Shown piece by piece: positions 7,977 through 18,077 of a stretch of 64,000 nucleotides of DNA (its first letter is position 1; each line of letters begins with the position of its first letter). Under the pieces are notes generated by a model. That model ran no database searches. It was given only the letters and a program-made list of their open reading frames with translations, and had not been told where the DNA came from. Location of the stretch: the NCBI GenBank assembly GCA_018660835.1, contig JABJJN010000011.1, positions 1-64,000 of the forward strand, written 5' to 3'. A program made the position numbers and the translations under genes. The stretch is from Gemmatimonadota bacterium (GTDB lineage Bacteria > Latescibacterota > UBA2968 > UBA8231).

Positions 7977-9314
7977 ATGAGAGTGTTACTCTGGCTGGTA
8001 GTTCTTGTTTGTGCGATGACCGAGGTGCAGGCTCAGGCGATCCTGAAGGTGACGACAGCGGCGGCCGTTTCGCGTGCGATGGAACACAATGAGTCCGTCC
8101 TGATCGCGGGTAGCCAAAGTGAAGGAGCCCGCCAAAGACTGCGCGAGGTGCGGTCCGACGGGCTGCCTGCCATCGATGTGAACGTCAACTATACCCGCAA
8201 CTGGTTGCTGCCCACATTCATCTTCGCGGACCAGACCGTGAAAATCGGCAGTGACAACAATGTCGCCGGATCTCTGACCCTCAGGCAGCCTCTCTTCACG
8301 GGTGGACGTGTGCGTGGAGGGATGCGCCGCGCCGCGTCTGAGGTCGAATCCAGTGCTCAGGGCCAGCGTCAGATGCGTCAACAGATCGCAGCAGAGGTGG
8401 AGACAGCGGTCTATGATCATCTGCTGGCGGCGGAGATCCTTGAGGTCAATCGCGTCGCCCTGGCGCGCTCGCGATCGAATCTGCAGCAGGTGGCAGCATT
8501 GCATCGAGTCGGACAGGCAACGGAATTTGATCTGACACGGGCAACGGTCCAGGTGGCGACGGCAGGCGCGGACTCCGTCGCCAGAGAGAATGAATACGCC
8601 GTCGCTGAAATGGCTCTGAAAGATTTGATGGGTGTTTCTCTTTCTCAACAGATAGCCAACGAGGCCCAATTCCGTGCCACAAGCTCGTTGCCTGTGGACG
8701 ATCTTGATGGCTTGATCGCCACGGCCCTGGAGCAACGGCCGGAAAGTCGCCAGTGGGCGGCTCTGGTTGCGGCGCAGCGGGGAGCCAAGAGCGTTGCCCA
8801 GGCTGGTGGGCGGCCAAATCTCGATTTTATCGCCAACAGTCAAATGCAGTTTCAGAATGACGCGCTGGGTGACGCGACCGATGGCGACGAATGGCGCCGG
8901 AGTTGGTCCACAGGTCTCGTCCTGAGCGTGCCCTTGTTTGATGGGAGACGATCACACGCTCAGACAGCACAGGCAAAGCAGCAGATACGTCAATTTCAGT
9001 TGGAGCAAGAGCGGGCAATGCGAGTCATCGAGCGCGAGGTAAGGCAAGCATGGCTCGATCTGCGTGAGGCGGAAGGACGTCTGCTGGCGCGTCAGGGATC
9101 AGTCACCCAGGCGGAACGGGGACTACAGGATGTGACATCTCGCTACCGGACTGGGGGCGGACGGCAACTGGAGGTCCTGGACGCGCAACTGGCCCTTGTT
9201 GAGGCGGAAACTGAGTCCGCACGAGCTCGACGAGATCGCGCCACAGCATTCGTGCGTCTGGAACTGGCGACGGGGATCGTCGACGTGTCCGCGTCCATGG
9301 CGGATTCCGACTGA
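7977..9314 (+). CDS. TolC-family outer membrane efflux protein
   Basis: A 445-residue outer membrane channel protein of the TolC type, exported by a signal peptide (residues 1-19, MRVLLWLVVLVCAMTEVQA). Two internally similar halves rich in helical heptads are visible. The first contains LRQPLFTGGRVRGGM and the second SVPLFDGRRSHAQTAQAK, the repeated equatorial motif of the family. The C-terminus, RYRTGGGRQLEVLDAQLALVEAE, is typical. A TTG at 7971 could add two residues. No inner-membrane pump or periplasmic adaptor gene is adjacent, so its partner is unknown. An 18-bp tandem duplication covers its stop codon. Confidence 0.92.
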   Translation: MRVLLWLVVLVCAMTEVQAQAILKVTTAAAVSRAMEHNESVLIAGSQSEGARQRLREVRSDGLPAIDVNVNYTRNWLLPTFIFADQTVKIGSDNNVAGSLTLRQPLFTGGRVRGGMRRAASEVESSAQGQRQMRQQIAAEVETAVYDHLLAAEILEVNRVALARSRSNLQQVAALHRVGQATEFDLTRATVQVATAGADSVARENEYAVAEMALKDLMGVSLSQQIANEAQFRATSSLPVDDLDGLIATALEQRPESRQWAALVAAQRGAKSVAQAGGRPNLDFIANSQMQFQNDALGDATDGDEWRRSWSTGLVLSVPLFDGRRSHAQTAQAKQQIRQFQLEQERAMRVIEREVRQAWLDLREAEGRLLARQGSVTQAERGLQDVTSRYRTGGGRQLEVLDAQLALVEAETESARARRDRATAFVRLELATGIVDVSASMADSD

Positions 9315-9346
9315 TTTGACCACGGCCTCTGATTTGACCACGACCT
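9311..9346 (+). repeat. 18-bp tandem duplication across a gene junction
   Basis: CTGATTTGACCACGGCCT at 9311-9328 is repeated at 9329-9346 with one mismatch. The first copy contains the stop codon of the TolC-like gene. Both copies contain a TTG that can start the following hydrolase, at 9316 and 9334, in frame with each other. Confidence 0.9.
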
Positions 9347-10434
9347 CGTCAACACCCGTTCCCGGCACACCAGCGGCGGCGGGATTCGAGCCCACACGAC
9401 TCGAAACTGCCTACGACCTTGTGGCTCGCTGGATCGCACAGGGAGACGTTGCGGGTGCCGTCGTGGCGATTGCACGCAACGGCGTCATGCTTGAATCTCG
9501 AGCTTTCGGACAACGACAGTGGCGCCGGCAGCCGCTACGGGCTATGTCTGCGGACGACGTATTTCTGGTGGCTTCCGTCACCAAACCCGTGACCGCTGCG
9601 GCACTGATGGGGCAGATCGCCCTTGGAGGGGCGACGCTGCAAGATAGAGTCGTCGATCACCTGCCCGATTTCTCCGGGCCTGAGCGTGAATACATCCGGC
9701 TGATTCACTTGCTGACCCACACGTCAGGGCTGCCGGATATACTGGCTGAGAATGAGCCGTTGCGTGAAGCCCACGCCCCCATGTCTGAGTTTGTCGACGG
9801 AACGTGTCGGACGCCGCTGCTGTTCAAGGCCGGCGAGCAGGTCAAATACCAGAGCATGGGTACTCTGCTCGCTGGCGAGATCGCCAGTCGCCTCGCCGGT
9901 CGCTCACTGCCGGATCTCATGTCGATGACGCTATTCGAACCGACAGGTATGGCCAGTTCCATTCTCGGCTACAGGCATGATCTGGACGACCGGGTTGCCG
10001 CGGTACAGTTGCCTGATGGAGTTGAAGATGCCACCGACTGGCACTGGAACAGCGACTACTGGCGCTCCTTTGGGGCGCCCTGGGGGGGGATGCACTCAAC
10101 TGCCACAGATCTGCTGCAGTGGCTGCAACTGTTTCTCGACGATGACCCTCAGGATCTGCTGGGGTCGAACGTCTGTGCTCAAATGCTGGCCGATCAGACG
10201 AGTCAGGTCGTGGGACTGAATAAGGCAGATCAGCAGAAGAATCGATGGGGACTGGGCTGGCGGGTCGGCGCATTTGGTGCACACGGATCGCCTCGGGCCT
10301 TCTCGCATGGTGGTGCGACGGGCACCCTGGTCGGTGCCGATCCTGAGACTGGACTCACGTGTGTATTACTTACAACTTGCCCTTCAGCGCCGCTACAGCG
10401 TCTGTTGACGTCGATCCAGGATGCTCTGGTCTGA
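9316..10434 (+). CDS. Serine hydrolase, class C beta-lactamase / DD-peptidase family
   Basis: About 372 residues of the beta-lactamase-related serine hydrolase family (AmpC, esterases, DD-peptidases). The SxxK motif is S87-V-T-K90, the Tyr motif is Y178-Q-S, and SHGGATGT near the end replaces KTG. No ATG fits before the catalytic core, so a TTG at 9316 or 9334 is the likely start. Both arise from a local duplication. No signal peptide is visible, which suggests a cytoplasmic esterase or peptidase rather than a resistance enzyme. It starts one base after the TolC-like gene's stop, so the two are probably translationally coupled. Confidence 0.85.
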   Translation: MTTASDLTTTSSTPVPGTPAAAGFEPTRLETAYDLVARWIAQGDVAGAVVAIARNGVMLESRAFGQRQWRRQPLRAMSADDVFLVASVTKPVTAAALMGQIALGGATLQDRVVDHLPDFSGPEREYIRLIHLLTHTSGLPDILAENEPLREAHAPMSEFVDGTCRTPLLFKAGEQVKYQSMGTLLAGEIASRLAGRSLPDLMSMTLFEPTGMASSILGYRHDLDDRVAAVQLPDGVEDATDWHWNSDYWRSFGAPWGGMHSTATDLLQWLQLFLDDDPQDLLGSNVCAQMLADQTSQVVGLNKADQQKNRWGLGWRVGAFGAHGSPRAFSHGGATGTLVGADPETGLTCVLLTTCPSAPLQRLLTSIQDALV

Positions 10435-10468
10435 CGAGGACTGTTCGACTCTCACCCGACGAAATCCA

Positions 10469-11686
10469 ATGAACGACACCCGCAAATACATGGTTCGCGC
10501 ATCACACTGCGACCATCGAGCCTCTGAGGACGAGATTCTCGAAACACTGCGTCGAACGACGGCACCTTTGAGTCGTTCGTGGCAGCGGCTAGAGAAGGCG
10601 CAACGCATCGTGCTGAAGTTCAACATGATCAAACCTCCAGAGCGTGTGGAGTATTTCGCCGGCCGCCGACGTGAGTTGGTGGATGATGCGTTCTGTCGGG
10701 CGACCCTACGTCTGCTACGTGAACGCACAAAGGCAGAGTTGATCGCCACCGACACCTACCCCTATGGCAATGGCAACATCACGCCGGATGATTTCAACTA
10801 TCGCCACTTGCTTGATGAATTCGACGTGCGCTACGTCGACTCCTGCCTGCCGCCCTTCAAGACCTTCGATGTGCCCGGCGGCGGCTGCATGTTTGATCGC
10901 TATGTCCTGAATGAAGTCTTCTCTGAAGCGGATGAAGTGGTGTCCATTGCAAAGATGAAGAACCACGCTTTCATGGGCATTACCCTGACCCTAAAGAATC
11001 TGTTCGGCTTGCCACCGATGATTCCACCTCAGGGGAGAACGCGATCCTACTATCACCATATCATCCGATTACCTTACGTGCTGCCAGATTTGGGAATGAT
11101 CACAGATCCATGCCTGAACATCGTCGACGCTCTTACAGGTCAGAAATGGCGTGAATGGGGAGGCGATGGGCGGATCTGCAATGCATTGCTGGCGGGGGAT
11201 CATCCCGTTGCTACCGATGCCTGCGGTATGCGCCTAATGGGCCATGATCCAACCAGTGATTGGCCAACACCTCCTTTCCGACGCGATCGCAACCACTTGC
11301 TGATTGCAGCTCGCCATGGATATGGGAGTGTAAATATCGATGGAGAGATAGATTTCGAGTCGGAGGTAACGGGCCCGTTGGCTGACTTCGATTCGGAAGA
11401 GACGGACTCAGCAGCCACTGTTGCAAGCTGGCGTCGTACGACATGCGAGCAGGGACTGATCTACCGAGACAAGGCTCGTGACTTTATCGACCGCTACCGC
11501 GGTCAATATATCTACCTGCAGGACGGCGAGGTGGTCTGGAGCGGCGAGGACCCAAGAAATCTCGGGAGTCGTCGAGAGTTAAGTGGCAAACGGAAAGACT
11601 CTGCCCTGTGGTTGAAACTGGTCGATCCTGATGAAGTGGAGGGGGAGAGCTTTGACGCCTATGAGGAGTGCCTGACGGCGGCATAG
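10469..11686 (+). CDS. DUF362 family protein
   Basis: A 405-residue protein resembling the DUF362 family. Typical features are [10 protein letters not shown] near the N-terminus, [19 protein letters not shown] in the centre and [16 protein letters not shown] after it. No ferredoxin-type cysteine cluster is seen, unlike some members. Start at 10469 ([11 protein letters not shown]); the longer reading from 10421 overlaps the hydrolase. The next gene starts five bases after this stop. The biochemical role of DUF362 proteins is not settled, so none is assigned. Confidence 0.75.
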   Translation: MNDTRKYMVRASHCDHRASEDEILETLRRTTAPLSRSWQRLEKAQRIVLKFNMIKPPERVEYFAGRRRELVDDAFCRATLRLLRERTKAELIATDTYPYGNGNITPDDFNYRHLLDEFDVRYVDSCLPPFKTFDVPGGGCMFDRYVLNEVFSEADEVVSIAKMKNHAFMGITLTLKNLFGLPPMIPPQGRTRSYYHHIIRLPYVLPDLGMITDPCLNIVDALTGQKWREWGGDGRICNALLAGDHPVATDACGMRLMGHDPTSDWPTPPFRRDRNHLLIAARHGYGSVNIDGEIDFESEVTGPLADFDSEETDSAATVASWRRTTCEQGLIYRDKARDFIDRYRGQYIYLQDGEVVWSGEDPRNLGSRRELSGKRKDSALWLKLVDPDEVEGESFDAYEECLTAA

Positions 11687-11691
11687 CCAAG

Positions 11692-12438
11692 ATGGAAGCA
11701 CTGGGAATCGATATCGGGGGTACAGGCATCAAGGGGGCTCCTGTGGACACCAGCACAGGCGCCCTGCTGGCAGAACGTTTTCGTTTGCCGACACCTCAGC
11801 CGGCAACACCCGAAGCCATGACACAGACCGTTTCACAGATCGTCTCGCACTTTGATTGGCAAGGACCGGTTGGCGCAGGGTTTCCGGCGATCATCCAACA
11901 GGGCGTGGCCCGCTCGGCGGCCAATATCGATCCGTCATGGATCGGTCGGGACGTGCGCGACATGTTCCAGCAGGCCTGTGGTTGCCCCGTGACGGTACTC
12001 AATGATGCCGATGCCGCTGGCACTGCGGAGGTCCACTTTGGTGCGGGACGGGGGCTTGCGGGGGTTGTACTCGTACTCACCCTTGGGACGGGCATTGGCT
12101 CGGCTCTTTTTACCAATGGACATCTGGTGCCCAACACAGAGTTTGGCCATATCGAAATAGGTGGTAAAGTGGCAGAAACGCGTACCGCGGACAGCGCACG
12201 GGAGCGCGAGGAACTGTCATGGAAGAAGTGGGCTCGACGATTGGATCGATATCTGGATCGCCTGGAGTTCTACCTGTCACCTGAATTGATCATCGTCGGC
12301 GGCGGCGTGAGCCGGAAGCACGACAGATTCCTCCCACTGCTCACGATCGACACCGAGATTGTTCCAGCGCAGTTGCGCAATGAGGCAGGTATCGTAGGCG
12401 CCGCCGCAGCGGCCGCGGTGGCCGTCGGAAATCCATAG
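11692..12438 (+). CDS. ppgK: Polyphosphate glucokinase (ROK family)
   Basis: 248 residues. ROK/ASKHA signatures are DIGGTGIKG (phosphate 1 loop), LNDADAAG (catalytic Asp region) and [12 protein letters not shown] (phosphate 2). The segment [20 protein letters not shown] with [11 protein letters not shown] matches the branch that uses polyphosphate (and often ATP) to phosphorylate glucose to glucose-6-phosphate. The CxCGxxGC zinc site of many ROK repressors and kinases is absent, as expected for this branch. Start ATG at 11692; an upstream codon at 11668 overlaps the DUF362 gene. The enzyme would feed glucose freed by nearby catabolism into central metabolism at the cost of polyphosphate. Confidence 0.85.
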   Translation: MEALGIDIGGTGIKGAPVDTSTGALLAERFRLPTPQPATPEAMTQTVSQIVSHFDWQGPVGAGFPAIIQQGVARSAANIDPSWIGRDVRDMFQQACGCPVTVLNDADAAGTAEVHFGAGRGLAGVVLVLTLGTGIGSALFTNGHLVPNTEFGHIEIGGKVAETRTADSAREREELSWKKWARRLDRYLDRLEFYLSPELIIVGGGVSRKHDRFLPLLTIDTEIVPAQLRNEAGIVGAAAAAAVAVGNP

Positions 12439-12549
12439 TGCGATTGCCGTCGTTGTCTCTTATCGCCGTTGTCTGCTGGATGACGTCACCAATCAGACTA
12501 CATTTACTTACAGCATTTCTGCCACACCAACCTTCGACCAGAGAAGATC

Positions 12550-12945
12550 ATGCTCAGAGGTGACAAAGAATTGATCGTCATCGGTGATCGCGTATTGCTG
12601 CGACTCGATGAGGCAGAACAGCGTACCGAAGTGGGATTGTATTTGCCGCCGACGGCGCTGGAGAAGGAGAACGTGCAGAGTGGCAGGGTCGAGGAAGTTG
12701 GTCCCGGCATCCCTCTGCCGCCAAAAACAGACGACGAGGATGTGCCCTGGGCCGAAGGTGGGGAACAGATGCGCTATATCCCGCTACAGGCACAGAAGGG
12801 CGACCACGCCATTTTTACACGCAAGGATGCCGTAGAGGTCACCTTCGATCACGAGAAGTATGTCGTGGTGCCCCACAGCGCGATTCTGGTGCTTGTACGC
12901 AATACGGTCCTACTTGGGGGGCCAGGTCTGTCGCCTGAGAACTGA
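12550..12945 (+). CDS. GroES/Cpn10-like co-chaperonin paralogue
   Basis: 131 residues, longer than the usual 95-100 for GroES. The Cpn10 fold is indicated by GDRVLLRLDEAEQRTEVGL in the N-terminal strand, GRVEEVGPGIPLP, KGDHAIFTRKDAVEV and the terminal strand HSAILVLVRN. The mobile-loop region differs from GroES (VGLYLP in place of GGIxLP), and an acidic insertion DDEDVPWAEG is present. No groEL is adjacent. It is likely a divergent co-chaperonin paralogue rather than the housekeeping GroES. It ends just before a strong terminator shared with the convergent cox operon. Confidence 0.75.
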   Translation: MLRGDKELIVIGDRVLLRLDEAEQRTEVGLYLPPTALEKENVQSGRVEEVGPGIPLPPKTDDEDVPWAEGGEQMRYIPLQAQKGDHAIFTRKDAVEVTFDHEKYVVVPHSAILVLVRNTVLLGGPGLSPEN

Positions 12946-12990
12946 TGACTACGCGGACCCGGTCTTGGCCAGGTTCGTCATCGTCATAGA

Positions 12991-13025
12991 AAAAGGGCCC
13001 CCGTCAACTGACAGGGGCCCTTTGT
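12991..13025. terminator. Bidirectional intrinsic terminator
   Basis: AAAGGGCCCC and GGGGCCCTTT form a 10-bp stem extended by GTCA/TGAC inside, with one C/A mismatch. The minus strand has five T after the stem and the plus strand has TTTGTT. It lies between the GroES-like gene (+) and the end of the cox operon (-), so it can stop transcription from both sides. Confidence 0.92.
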
Positions 13026-13064
13026 TCGTTCTGGATGTTTGAGATCGACTACAGTGCAGAATCT

Positions 13065-13403
13065 TTACTGAATCAGGAAAGGCACTCCTGTGTCGTCCCA
13101 ACCTCTTGACACATAGTCCTGCATGGTCAGCGCGAAGAGAATGATGAGCCAGAAGAAGCCCGCACCAGCGAAGACCCACATAAGGGGCGTGTTGTATTTG
13201 ACGTGCATGAAAAACAACACGACAAGACTCGCCTTGAAGATGGCGATTGCCAGCGCGAGGGGTGTATTCAAGACGCCAAGGCTCAGAAATCCTGCAGCTA
13301 CCGTGATCGCCGTAAAGACAAAGAGGCAGGCGATAACGGAGAAGTAGACGCGCATGGGGACGATGTGTGGCCCATGCTCATGGTCGTTTGCGTGACCGCT
13401 CAT
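13065..13403 (-). CDS. Cytochrome c oxidase subunit IV (prokaryotic type)
   Basis: 112 residues with a His/Asp-rich N-terminus ([14 protein letters not shown]) and three transmembrane helices. [14 protein letters not shown] between helices two and three is the hallmark of prokaryotic subunit IV (CtaF/CoxD). It is an accessory subunit of the caa3 oxygen reductase. The ATG at 13403 overlaps the stop of subunit III by four bases, so a longer reading from 13472 is rejected. It is the last gene of the operon, 40 bases before the shared terminator. Confidence 0.88.
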   Translation of the reverse strand: MSGHANDHEHGPHIVPMRVYFSVIACLFVFTAITVAAGFLSLGVLNTPLALAIAIFKASLVVLFFMHVKYNTPLMWVFAGAGFFWLIILFALTMQDYVSRGWDDTGVPFLIQ

Positions 13404-14056
13404 TGTATGTGTCGTCCGATGAGGTAGAGCAATGGAAAAAGGAAAATCCAGACGATGTCGACAAAGTGCCAATACAGACCAAAATTCTCGATCGGGCTGT
13501 AGTATTCTGGCCCGAATTTACCAGCCCGAATCTTCGGCATGAGCCAGATCATCAAGCCGACGCCGATGACCATATGCAGGGCATGCATTCCCGTCATGAC
13601 GAAATAGAAGGAAAAGAAGATCTTCATCGGCCCCGCCATGGGACCGTCCCAAGTAAAGTTCAGACCCGGGATCAGGTGATCATGATACTTGTGAGAATAC
13701 TCGATCGACTTCACACCGAGAAAGGCTATGCCCAATACCATCGTGGCGATGAACCAGTTGAAGATACTCTTATGCTGGCCCTGCTGGGCGCACCTTACAG
13801 CCATAGCAACGGTAAAGGAACTGGCGATCAGGATCACCGTATTCAAGCCGCCCCATTCGAGGGGCAGCAGATTGCTACCTGTGACGAAGGCGTTAAAATA
13901 CTTGAAGCGGTAGACCGTATATCCGGCGAAGAGCCCGCCGAAGAACATGATCTCCTGAGCCAAGAATGCCCACATCCCCATCGTCGCTGACTCGTGCTGT
14001 TGCTGCAAGTCATCGAAATAGTGCCGCAGGGCAGGGTGAGAGGCGCTGCTAGACAT
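13400..14056 (-). CDS. ctaE: Cytochrome c oxidase subunit III
   Basis: 218 residues and five predicted transmembrane helices, the short bacterial form of subunit III. Recognisable segments are [20 protein letters not shown] in helix one, [19 protein letters not shown] in the middle, and [18 protein letters not shown] at the C-terminus, the most conserved stretch of the family. It stabilises subunit I of the caa3 oxidase in the cytoplasmic membrane. It sits between coxA and coxD, with a four-base overlap to coxD. Confidence 0.95.
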   Translation of the reverse strand: MSSSASHPALRHYFDDLQQQHESATMGMWAFLAQEIMFFGGLFAGYTVYRFKYFNAFVTGSNLLPLEWGGLNTVILIASSFTVAMAVRCAQQGQHKSIFNWFIATMVLGIAFLGVKSIEYSHKYHDHLIPGLNFTWDGPMAGPMKIFFSFYFVMTGMHALHMVIGVGLMIWLMPKIRAGKFGPEYYSPIENFGLYWHFVDIVWIFLFPLLYLIGRHIQ

Positions 14057-14145
14057 TCCCTGCCTCCCGGCGTGTTTGCGCCATATGTCGTGTCGTCGTG
14101 ATCACTGTCATCGTCGGATCGGGTCGATTGTGGTTGGTGTGAAGA

Positions 14146-15801
14146 TCAATGGGACGCCTTGTCGGCGAGCAATACATCTTCTTCTTCGTAGGCGTATGGC
14201 TCACTTGTGACAATGGGCGTCTCATGGAAGTTGTGCGCAATGGGAGGTGATTCGATTTCCCATTCCAATCCCTTCGCGGTCCATGGATTGGGGCCCGCTT
14301 TGGCGCCGCGGAAAAGCGAATAGATGAGACAGCCGAACATGATGATGTAACCGAGTCCCAATACGGTGGCACCACCTGTCGATGCAACGTGGAGGATTTG
14401 GAATTCCTCAGGGTAGACGTGGTATCGCCGCGGCATGCCTAGATAACCAAGGACAAACTGCGGGAAGAATGTCAGGTTGAAGCCCAGGAAGATGAGGACA
14501 GCGCCGGTCTTCGCCATCAGCTCGTCATACAGGCGTCCTGTCATCTTCGGCCACCAGAAATGCAGGCCAGACAGGTAGGCCATCACCATGCCACCCACCA
14601 TCACATAGTGAAAGTGACTGACGACGAAATAGGTGTCGTGCAGGTGAACGTCCATGGCCAGCGTTGAAAGAAACGTGCCGGTCAGACCACCAATCAGGAA
14701 CAGACCCATAAACCCGATTGCATACAGCATCGGCGTCTTGAGATCGATTGATCCCCGGTACATCGTCGCCGTCCAGTTAAAAATCTTTACGGCAGTAGGG
14801 ACAGCGATGAAGAATGTGATGAAAGAGAACACCATACTCGCATAGACCGACTGGCCCGTCGTGAACATGTGGTGGCCCCAAACAAGGAAGCCAAGCAGGG
14901 CGATCGCGAGCGAGGAAAAGGCGACAAAGCTGTAGCCAAAGATCGCTTTGCGCGAGAAACACGCGATGACCTCACTGATCACTCCGAAGCCGGGTACAAT
15001 CATGATGTAGACGGCAGGATGCGAGTAGAACCAGAAGAGATGCTGCATCAGGATGGGGTCGCCACCAAGGTCGGGATTGAAGATGCCGATTCCGAGGAGG
15101 TTCTCAAGGGCGACCAGTAGCAAGGTAATCGCCACCACTGGCGTACCCAGGATCATCATCAGACTGGTTGCATAATGCGCCCAGATGAACAGTGGCAGGC
15201 GAAACCACGTCATCCCTGGCGCACGCATCTTGTGTATGGTCGTGAGGAAATTGACACCAGTGAGAATGGACGAAAAGCCGTTGATGAACACACCCGTGAG
15301 GGCGAGAGCGACAAACCCGTCTGAGTATGTGCTGCTATAGGGCGTGTAGAAAGTCCAGCCCGTGTCGACGCCTCCGGCGACGATGGCAAAGGTTGCCAGT
15401 GAACCACCAGTGATATAGCAATACCAACTCAGCAGGTTCAGACGCGGGAAAGCGACATCCTTTGCGCCGATCATCAGCGGCAATACAAAGTTGCCCAACA
15501 CGGCGGGCACGGAGGGGATCAAGAAAAAGAAGATCATCGCCACACCGTGCATCGTGAACAGCTTGTTGTAGGTGTCCGCCTGGAACATATCACCTTGCGG
15601 TGTCATCAGTTCAAGACGAATCAGTCCTGCGAAGACACCGCCGAGCGCGAAAAACATCGTCGTCGTGATCAAATACAGGAGCCCGATGCGTTTGTGATCC
15701 ACCGTCAGCAGCCAGGATTTGATCCCGTATTCGTGGTTTAGATAGTTCTCTGCGCCGTGGTCGGCCGCAGCCGGACTCTCTGGCGTCACTGTCGTCGTCA
15801 T
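14146..15801 (-). CDS. ctaD: Cytochrome c oxidase subunit I, A2 (YSHPxV) type
   Basis: 551 residues and twelve helices, the catalytic subunit of the haem-copper oxygen reductase. The low-spin haem ligand lies in [14 protein letters not shown]. The CuB/Tyr helix reads [16 protein letters not shown], which carries the YSHPxV signature of A2-type enzymes (D-channel Tyr-Ser) instead of the xGHPEV of A1 enzymes. The haem a3 and a ligands lie in [14 protein letters not shown]. The ATG at 15801 is preferred; a GTG at 15834 would overlap the subunit II stop by one base and add 11 residues. No haem O or haem A synthase gene is in the operon. Confidence 0.96.
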   Translation of the reverse strand: MTTTVTPESPAAADHGAENYLNHEYGIKSWLLTVDHKRIGLLYLITTTMFFALGGVFAGLIRLELMTPQGDMFQADTYNKLFTMHGVAMIFFFLIPSVPAVLGNFVLPLMIGAKDVAFPRLNLLSWYCYITGGSLATFAIVAGGVDTGWTFYTPYSSTYSDGFVALALTGVFINGFSSILTGVNFLTTIHKMRAPGMTWFRLPLFIWAHYATSLMMILGTPVVAITLLLVALENLLGIGIFNPDLGGDPILMQHLFWFYSHPAVYIMIVPGFGVISEVIACFSRKAIFGYSFVAFSSLAIALLGFLVWGHHMFTTGQSVYASMVFSFITFFIAVPTAVKIFNWTATMYRGSIDLKTPMLYAIGFMGLFLIGGLTGTFLSTLAMDVHLHDTYFVVSHFHYVMVGGMVMAYLSGLHFWWPKMTGRLYDELMAKTGAVLIFLGFNLTFFPQFVLGYLGMPRRYHVYPEEFQILHVASTGGATVLGLGYIIMFGCLIYSLFRGAKAGPNPWTAKGLEWEIESPPIAHNFHETPIVTSEPYAYEEEDVLLADKASH

Positions 15802-15833
15802 TGGGTCATGAACCTTACTGTGGCGGGCGGGCA

Positions 15834-16772
15834 CTACTCGGTCGGCTCGCTCAAGGACTTGATGTAGGTGATCAGCTGCAGCAGCGTCTCCTCAGAGATC
15901 TGCCCTTGGAAGGTCGGCATGATCGGCTGATAGCCGTTGACGACCTGAGACGTTGGTTGCAGAATTGACTCGCGGATATACGACTCGTCAGCGACGACGA
16001 TATCTCCGGAAGCCAATTGAACCGGTGAGCCATATACGCCCGTCAGGGTCGGGCCTCGACCACCAGACTGGTTCTTATGGCACGTCGCACAGCCGAGTTG
16101 ATCGAACTGCCGCATACCGGCTTCTGCCATGCTTTCGCCTGCAGCACCACCGCTGAGCCAGTTCTGATAGTCTTGCTCTTCCATGACAACGACCTTACCG
16201 ATCATCGTCGAATGCTGGGTACCACAGTATTCCGCACAGAAGAGATGATATTCGCCAACCTTCGTCGACTCGAACCACATCGTATTGTAGCGCCCCGGCA
16301 CAACATCCCGCTTGGTACGGAAGGCAGGAATGGAGAACGCATGGATAACATCTTCCGATGTCATCGTCAGGCGTACAGGTGTATTTACCGGGACATGCAA
16401 TTCGTTGATCTCGCGTTTGCCTTCAGGATGTTGAATCTTCCACATCCACTGTTTTCCAACGACGTAAACGTCTATTGCATCGGCGGGCGCGCGGTACATG
16501 CGGAAGAACATATCCGCGCCCAGCGTGAAAATACCCATGCAGATGAAAAACGGGATAATACTCCAGGCAAGTTCCAGTGGCAGCGATCCATGGATCGGCT
16601 TGGGGCGCTCATCGTCTGAACGTCGTCTGTATTTGACGCAAAAGATGATGACGACCACAACGATAGCCACCGTGAAGAACGCACTGATCGCCACCAGGAG
16701 GAAGTAGAGAAGATCCACCGGCAAGGCGAAGGTCGAGGCGAGCTCGGGATGTAAGGAAAAGTCCTTGGACAT
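15834..16772 (-). CDS. ctaC: Cytochrome c oxidase subunit II with fused cytochrome c domain (caa3 type)
   Basis: 312 residues. Two N-terminal transmembrane helices (about 18-42 and 68-90) precede a cupredoxin domain with the CuA ligands in [17 protein letters not shown]-terminal class I cytochrome c domain with haem motif CATCH and distal Met near PIMPTFQ follows. The fusion defines the oxidase as caa3. It receives electrons from alternative complex III, possibly directly, and passes them through CuA to subunit I. No lipobox cysteine is seen at the N-terminus, unlike some Bacillus caa3 proteins. Gene order follows sco and precedes coxA. Confidence 0.95.
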   Translation of the reverse strand: MSKDFSLHPELASTFALPVDLLYFLLVAISAFFTVAIVVVVIIFCVKYRRRSDDERPKPIHGSLPLELAWSIIPFFICMGIFTLGADMFFRMYRAPADAIDVYVVGKQWMWKIQHPEGKREINELHVPVNTPVRLTMTSEDVIHAFSIPAFRTKRDVVPGRYNTMWFESTKVGEYHLFCAEYCGTQHSTMIGKVVVMEEQDYQNWLSGGAAGESMAEAGMRQFDQLGCATCHKNQSGGRGPTLTGVYGSPVQLASGDIVVADESYIRESILQPTSQVVNGYQPIMPTFQGQISEETLLQLITYIKSLSEPTE

Positions 16773-16802
16773 CGTTATCGGGTCGGTCCTTGTGCCCCCC
16801 GG

Positions 16803-17666
16803 CTAATTCTGAAGGGGGGCCGGTGGTGATGGATTGGCGTGGGCGAGGGCTTGCAGCCGGCGATCTCGACGAATCGTTCCGATCACGAGGCTTGCCAGTA
16901 CTGCGACAGTCAAACCGCCTGCAACACGAACGCTATTAAGAATGACCAGTCCATACTTCCCGGTAGTCGGGTCGTATTGGTAGCAGAGCAACAACAACTG
17001 GTCGATGGGATTGCCGATTTTCTTCTGTGCAGCTTCGACCAAAGAAAACCGCACATCCTTGGGCGAAAACTCAATGCCATAAAGATACCGGGCGACACGT
17101 CCTTCCGGTGTCAATATCATGATTCCACTGGCGTGGATGTAGTTGTCAGTCTCCACGTCATATTCGTAGCGAAACCCAACAGACTCGGCCAAGGCATCAA
17201 TTGATCTCTGGTCGCCCGTCAGAAAGTGCCAACCTGCGCCGGCTCCCGGGCGTCCATAGCCTCCGACATACTCTGTCTTCTTGCCTTGAGCCAGGGCGGG
17301 TGTTTCTCCTGGATCAATACTCACCGTCAGCACGTCGTAGTCGGTGCCGATGTCGAAGTCGACGACACGCAGAGACCTGAGCAGTCCATTCAAGACCTGC
17401 GTGCAAAGCATGGGACACTCGAAGTAGGCCAGCGACAGGATCACGGGGCGGTCGCCGATCAACTGATCCAGGCGAACGACACCGCCTGTCTCATCACGGA
17501 AGCTCAGGTCTAACGGGACTTGAGCGTCGAGGAGTTGATCGATACCGATGCCATCTGCTACGGAATCATCCAACGCCTGTGCCGTCACTTGGACAACACA
17601 AGCCAATATCAGGAGACCCGTCACACAGAGTCGAGGTAGGAGATTTGAGTGGTGTGTCTGCATCAT
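16803..17666 (-). CDS. SCO1/SenC family copper chaperone with C-terminal membrane anchor
   Basis: 287 residues. An N-terminal signal (LLPRLCVTGLLILACVVQVTAQA) leads into a thioredoxin-like domain with the copper-binding CPMLC motif and the partner His in YIHASGIM. A second transmembrane helix (GLTVAVLASLVIGTI) lies near the C-terminus, which is typical of ACIII-linked versions. It delivers copper to the CuA centre of subunit II, encoded immediately downstream. The start could be either of two adjacent ATGs (17666 or 17663). Confidence 0.92.
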   Translation of the reverse strand: MMQTHHSNLLPRLCVTGLLILACVVQVTAQALDDSVADGIGIDQLLDAQVPLDLSFRDETGGVVRLDQLIGDRPVILSLAYFECPMLCTQVLNGLLRSLRVVDFDIGTDYDVLTVSIDPGETPALAQGKKTEYVGGYGRPGAGAGWHFLTGDQRSIDALAESVGFRYEYDVETDNYIHASGIMILTPEGRVARYLYGIEFSPKDVRFSLVEAAQKKIGNPIDQLLLLCYQYDPTTGKYGLVILNSVRVAGGLTVAVLASLVIGTIRRDRRLQALAHANPSPPAPLQN

Positions 17667-17675
17667 TCTTCTGCG

Positions 17676-18077
17676 CTATTGCCCGGCGGCCCCGGAGCCG
17701 GTCTTTACGGGCAGGCCACGCTCGGCGATTAGATCAATTGCACGCTTGATAGGTATCTGCGCGACGCCCGTTTCGGCATCCAAACTGTAGCCATTGAGCT
17801 TTTCGTCTTCCTGTGCCCGCAGGGCCAGTCGCTGCCTGGGGGCATCGGTTTCAAGCAACGGCTCAGATAGCGTTTCGACCCGCGTGGAATTGAGCGCGTG
17901 TGGCACACCCTGCAGCATCGGTTGGTAGTAGGCCAGAACTTTGAACATGACCACCATACCGACGAAGGAGACGATCACAAGAGCCGCCATGGCGAAAGCG
18001 ATCTTCAACAGAGGGCCTGCATCGGCATCAGTGGTTTCATGACCCGCCTCGATGGAGGTCGTTGTCTGATCAGTCAT
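17676..18077 (-). CDS. Small single-helix membrane protein in the ACIII operon (ActG-like position)
   Basis: 133 residues with one transmembrane helix (about 24-48, LLKIAFAMAALVIVSFVGMV). A periplasmic tail contains the conserved-looking NGYSLDAETGVAQIPIKRA followed by LIAERGLPV. The ATG at 18077 overlaps the end of actF and has AGGAG seven bases upstream, so longer readings into actF are rejected. Proteins with this tail are commonly found beside sco genes. In some ACIII operons a small single-helix subunit is called ActG, but equivalence is inferred from position and topology only. Confidence 0.7.
   Translation of the reverse strand: MTDQTTTSIEAGHETTDADAGPLLKIAFAMAALVIVSFVGMVVMFKVLAYYQPMLQGVPHALNSTRVETLSEPLLETDAPRQRLALRAQEDEKLNGYSLDAETGVAQIPIKRAIDLIAERGLPVKTGSGAAGQ

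Noticed and set aside
9316..10434. Antibiotic-resistance beta-lactamase
   Set aside because: The SxxK serine hydrolase fold is clear, but there is no signal peptide, the Tyr motif is YQS rather than YAN, and the KTG box is replaced by HGG. This fits an esterase or peptidase better.
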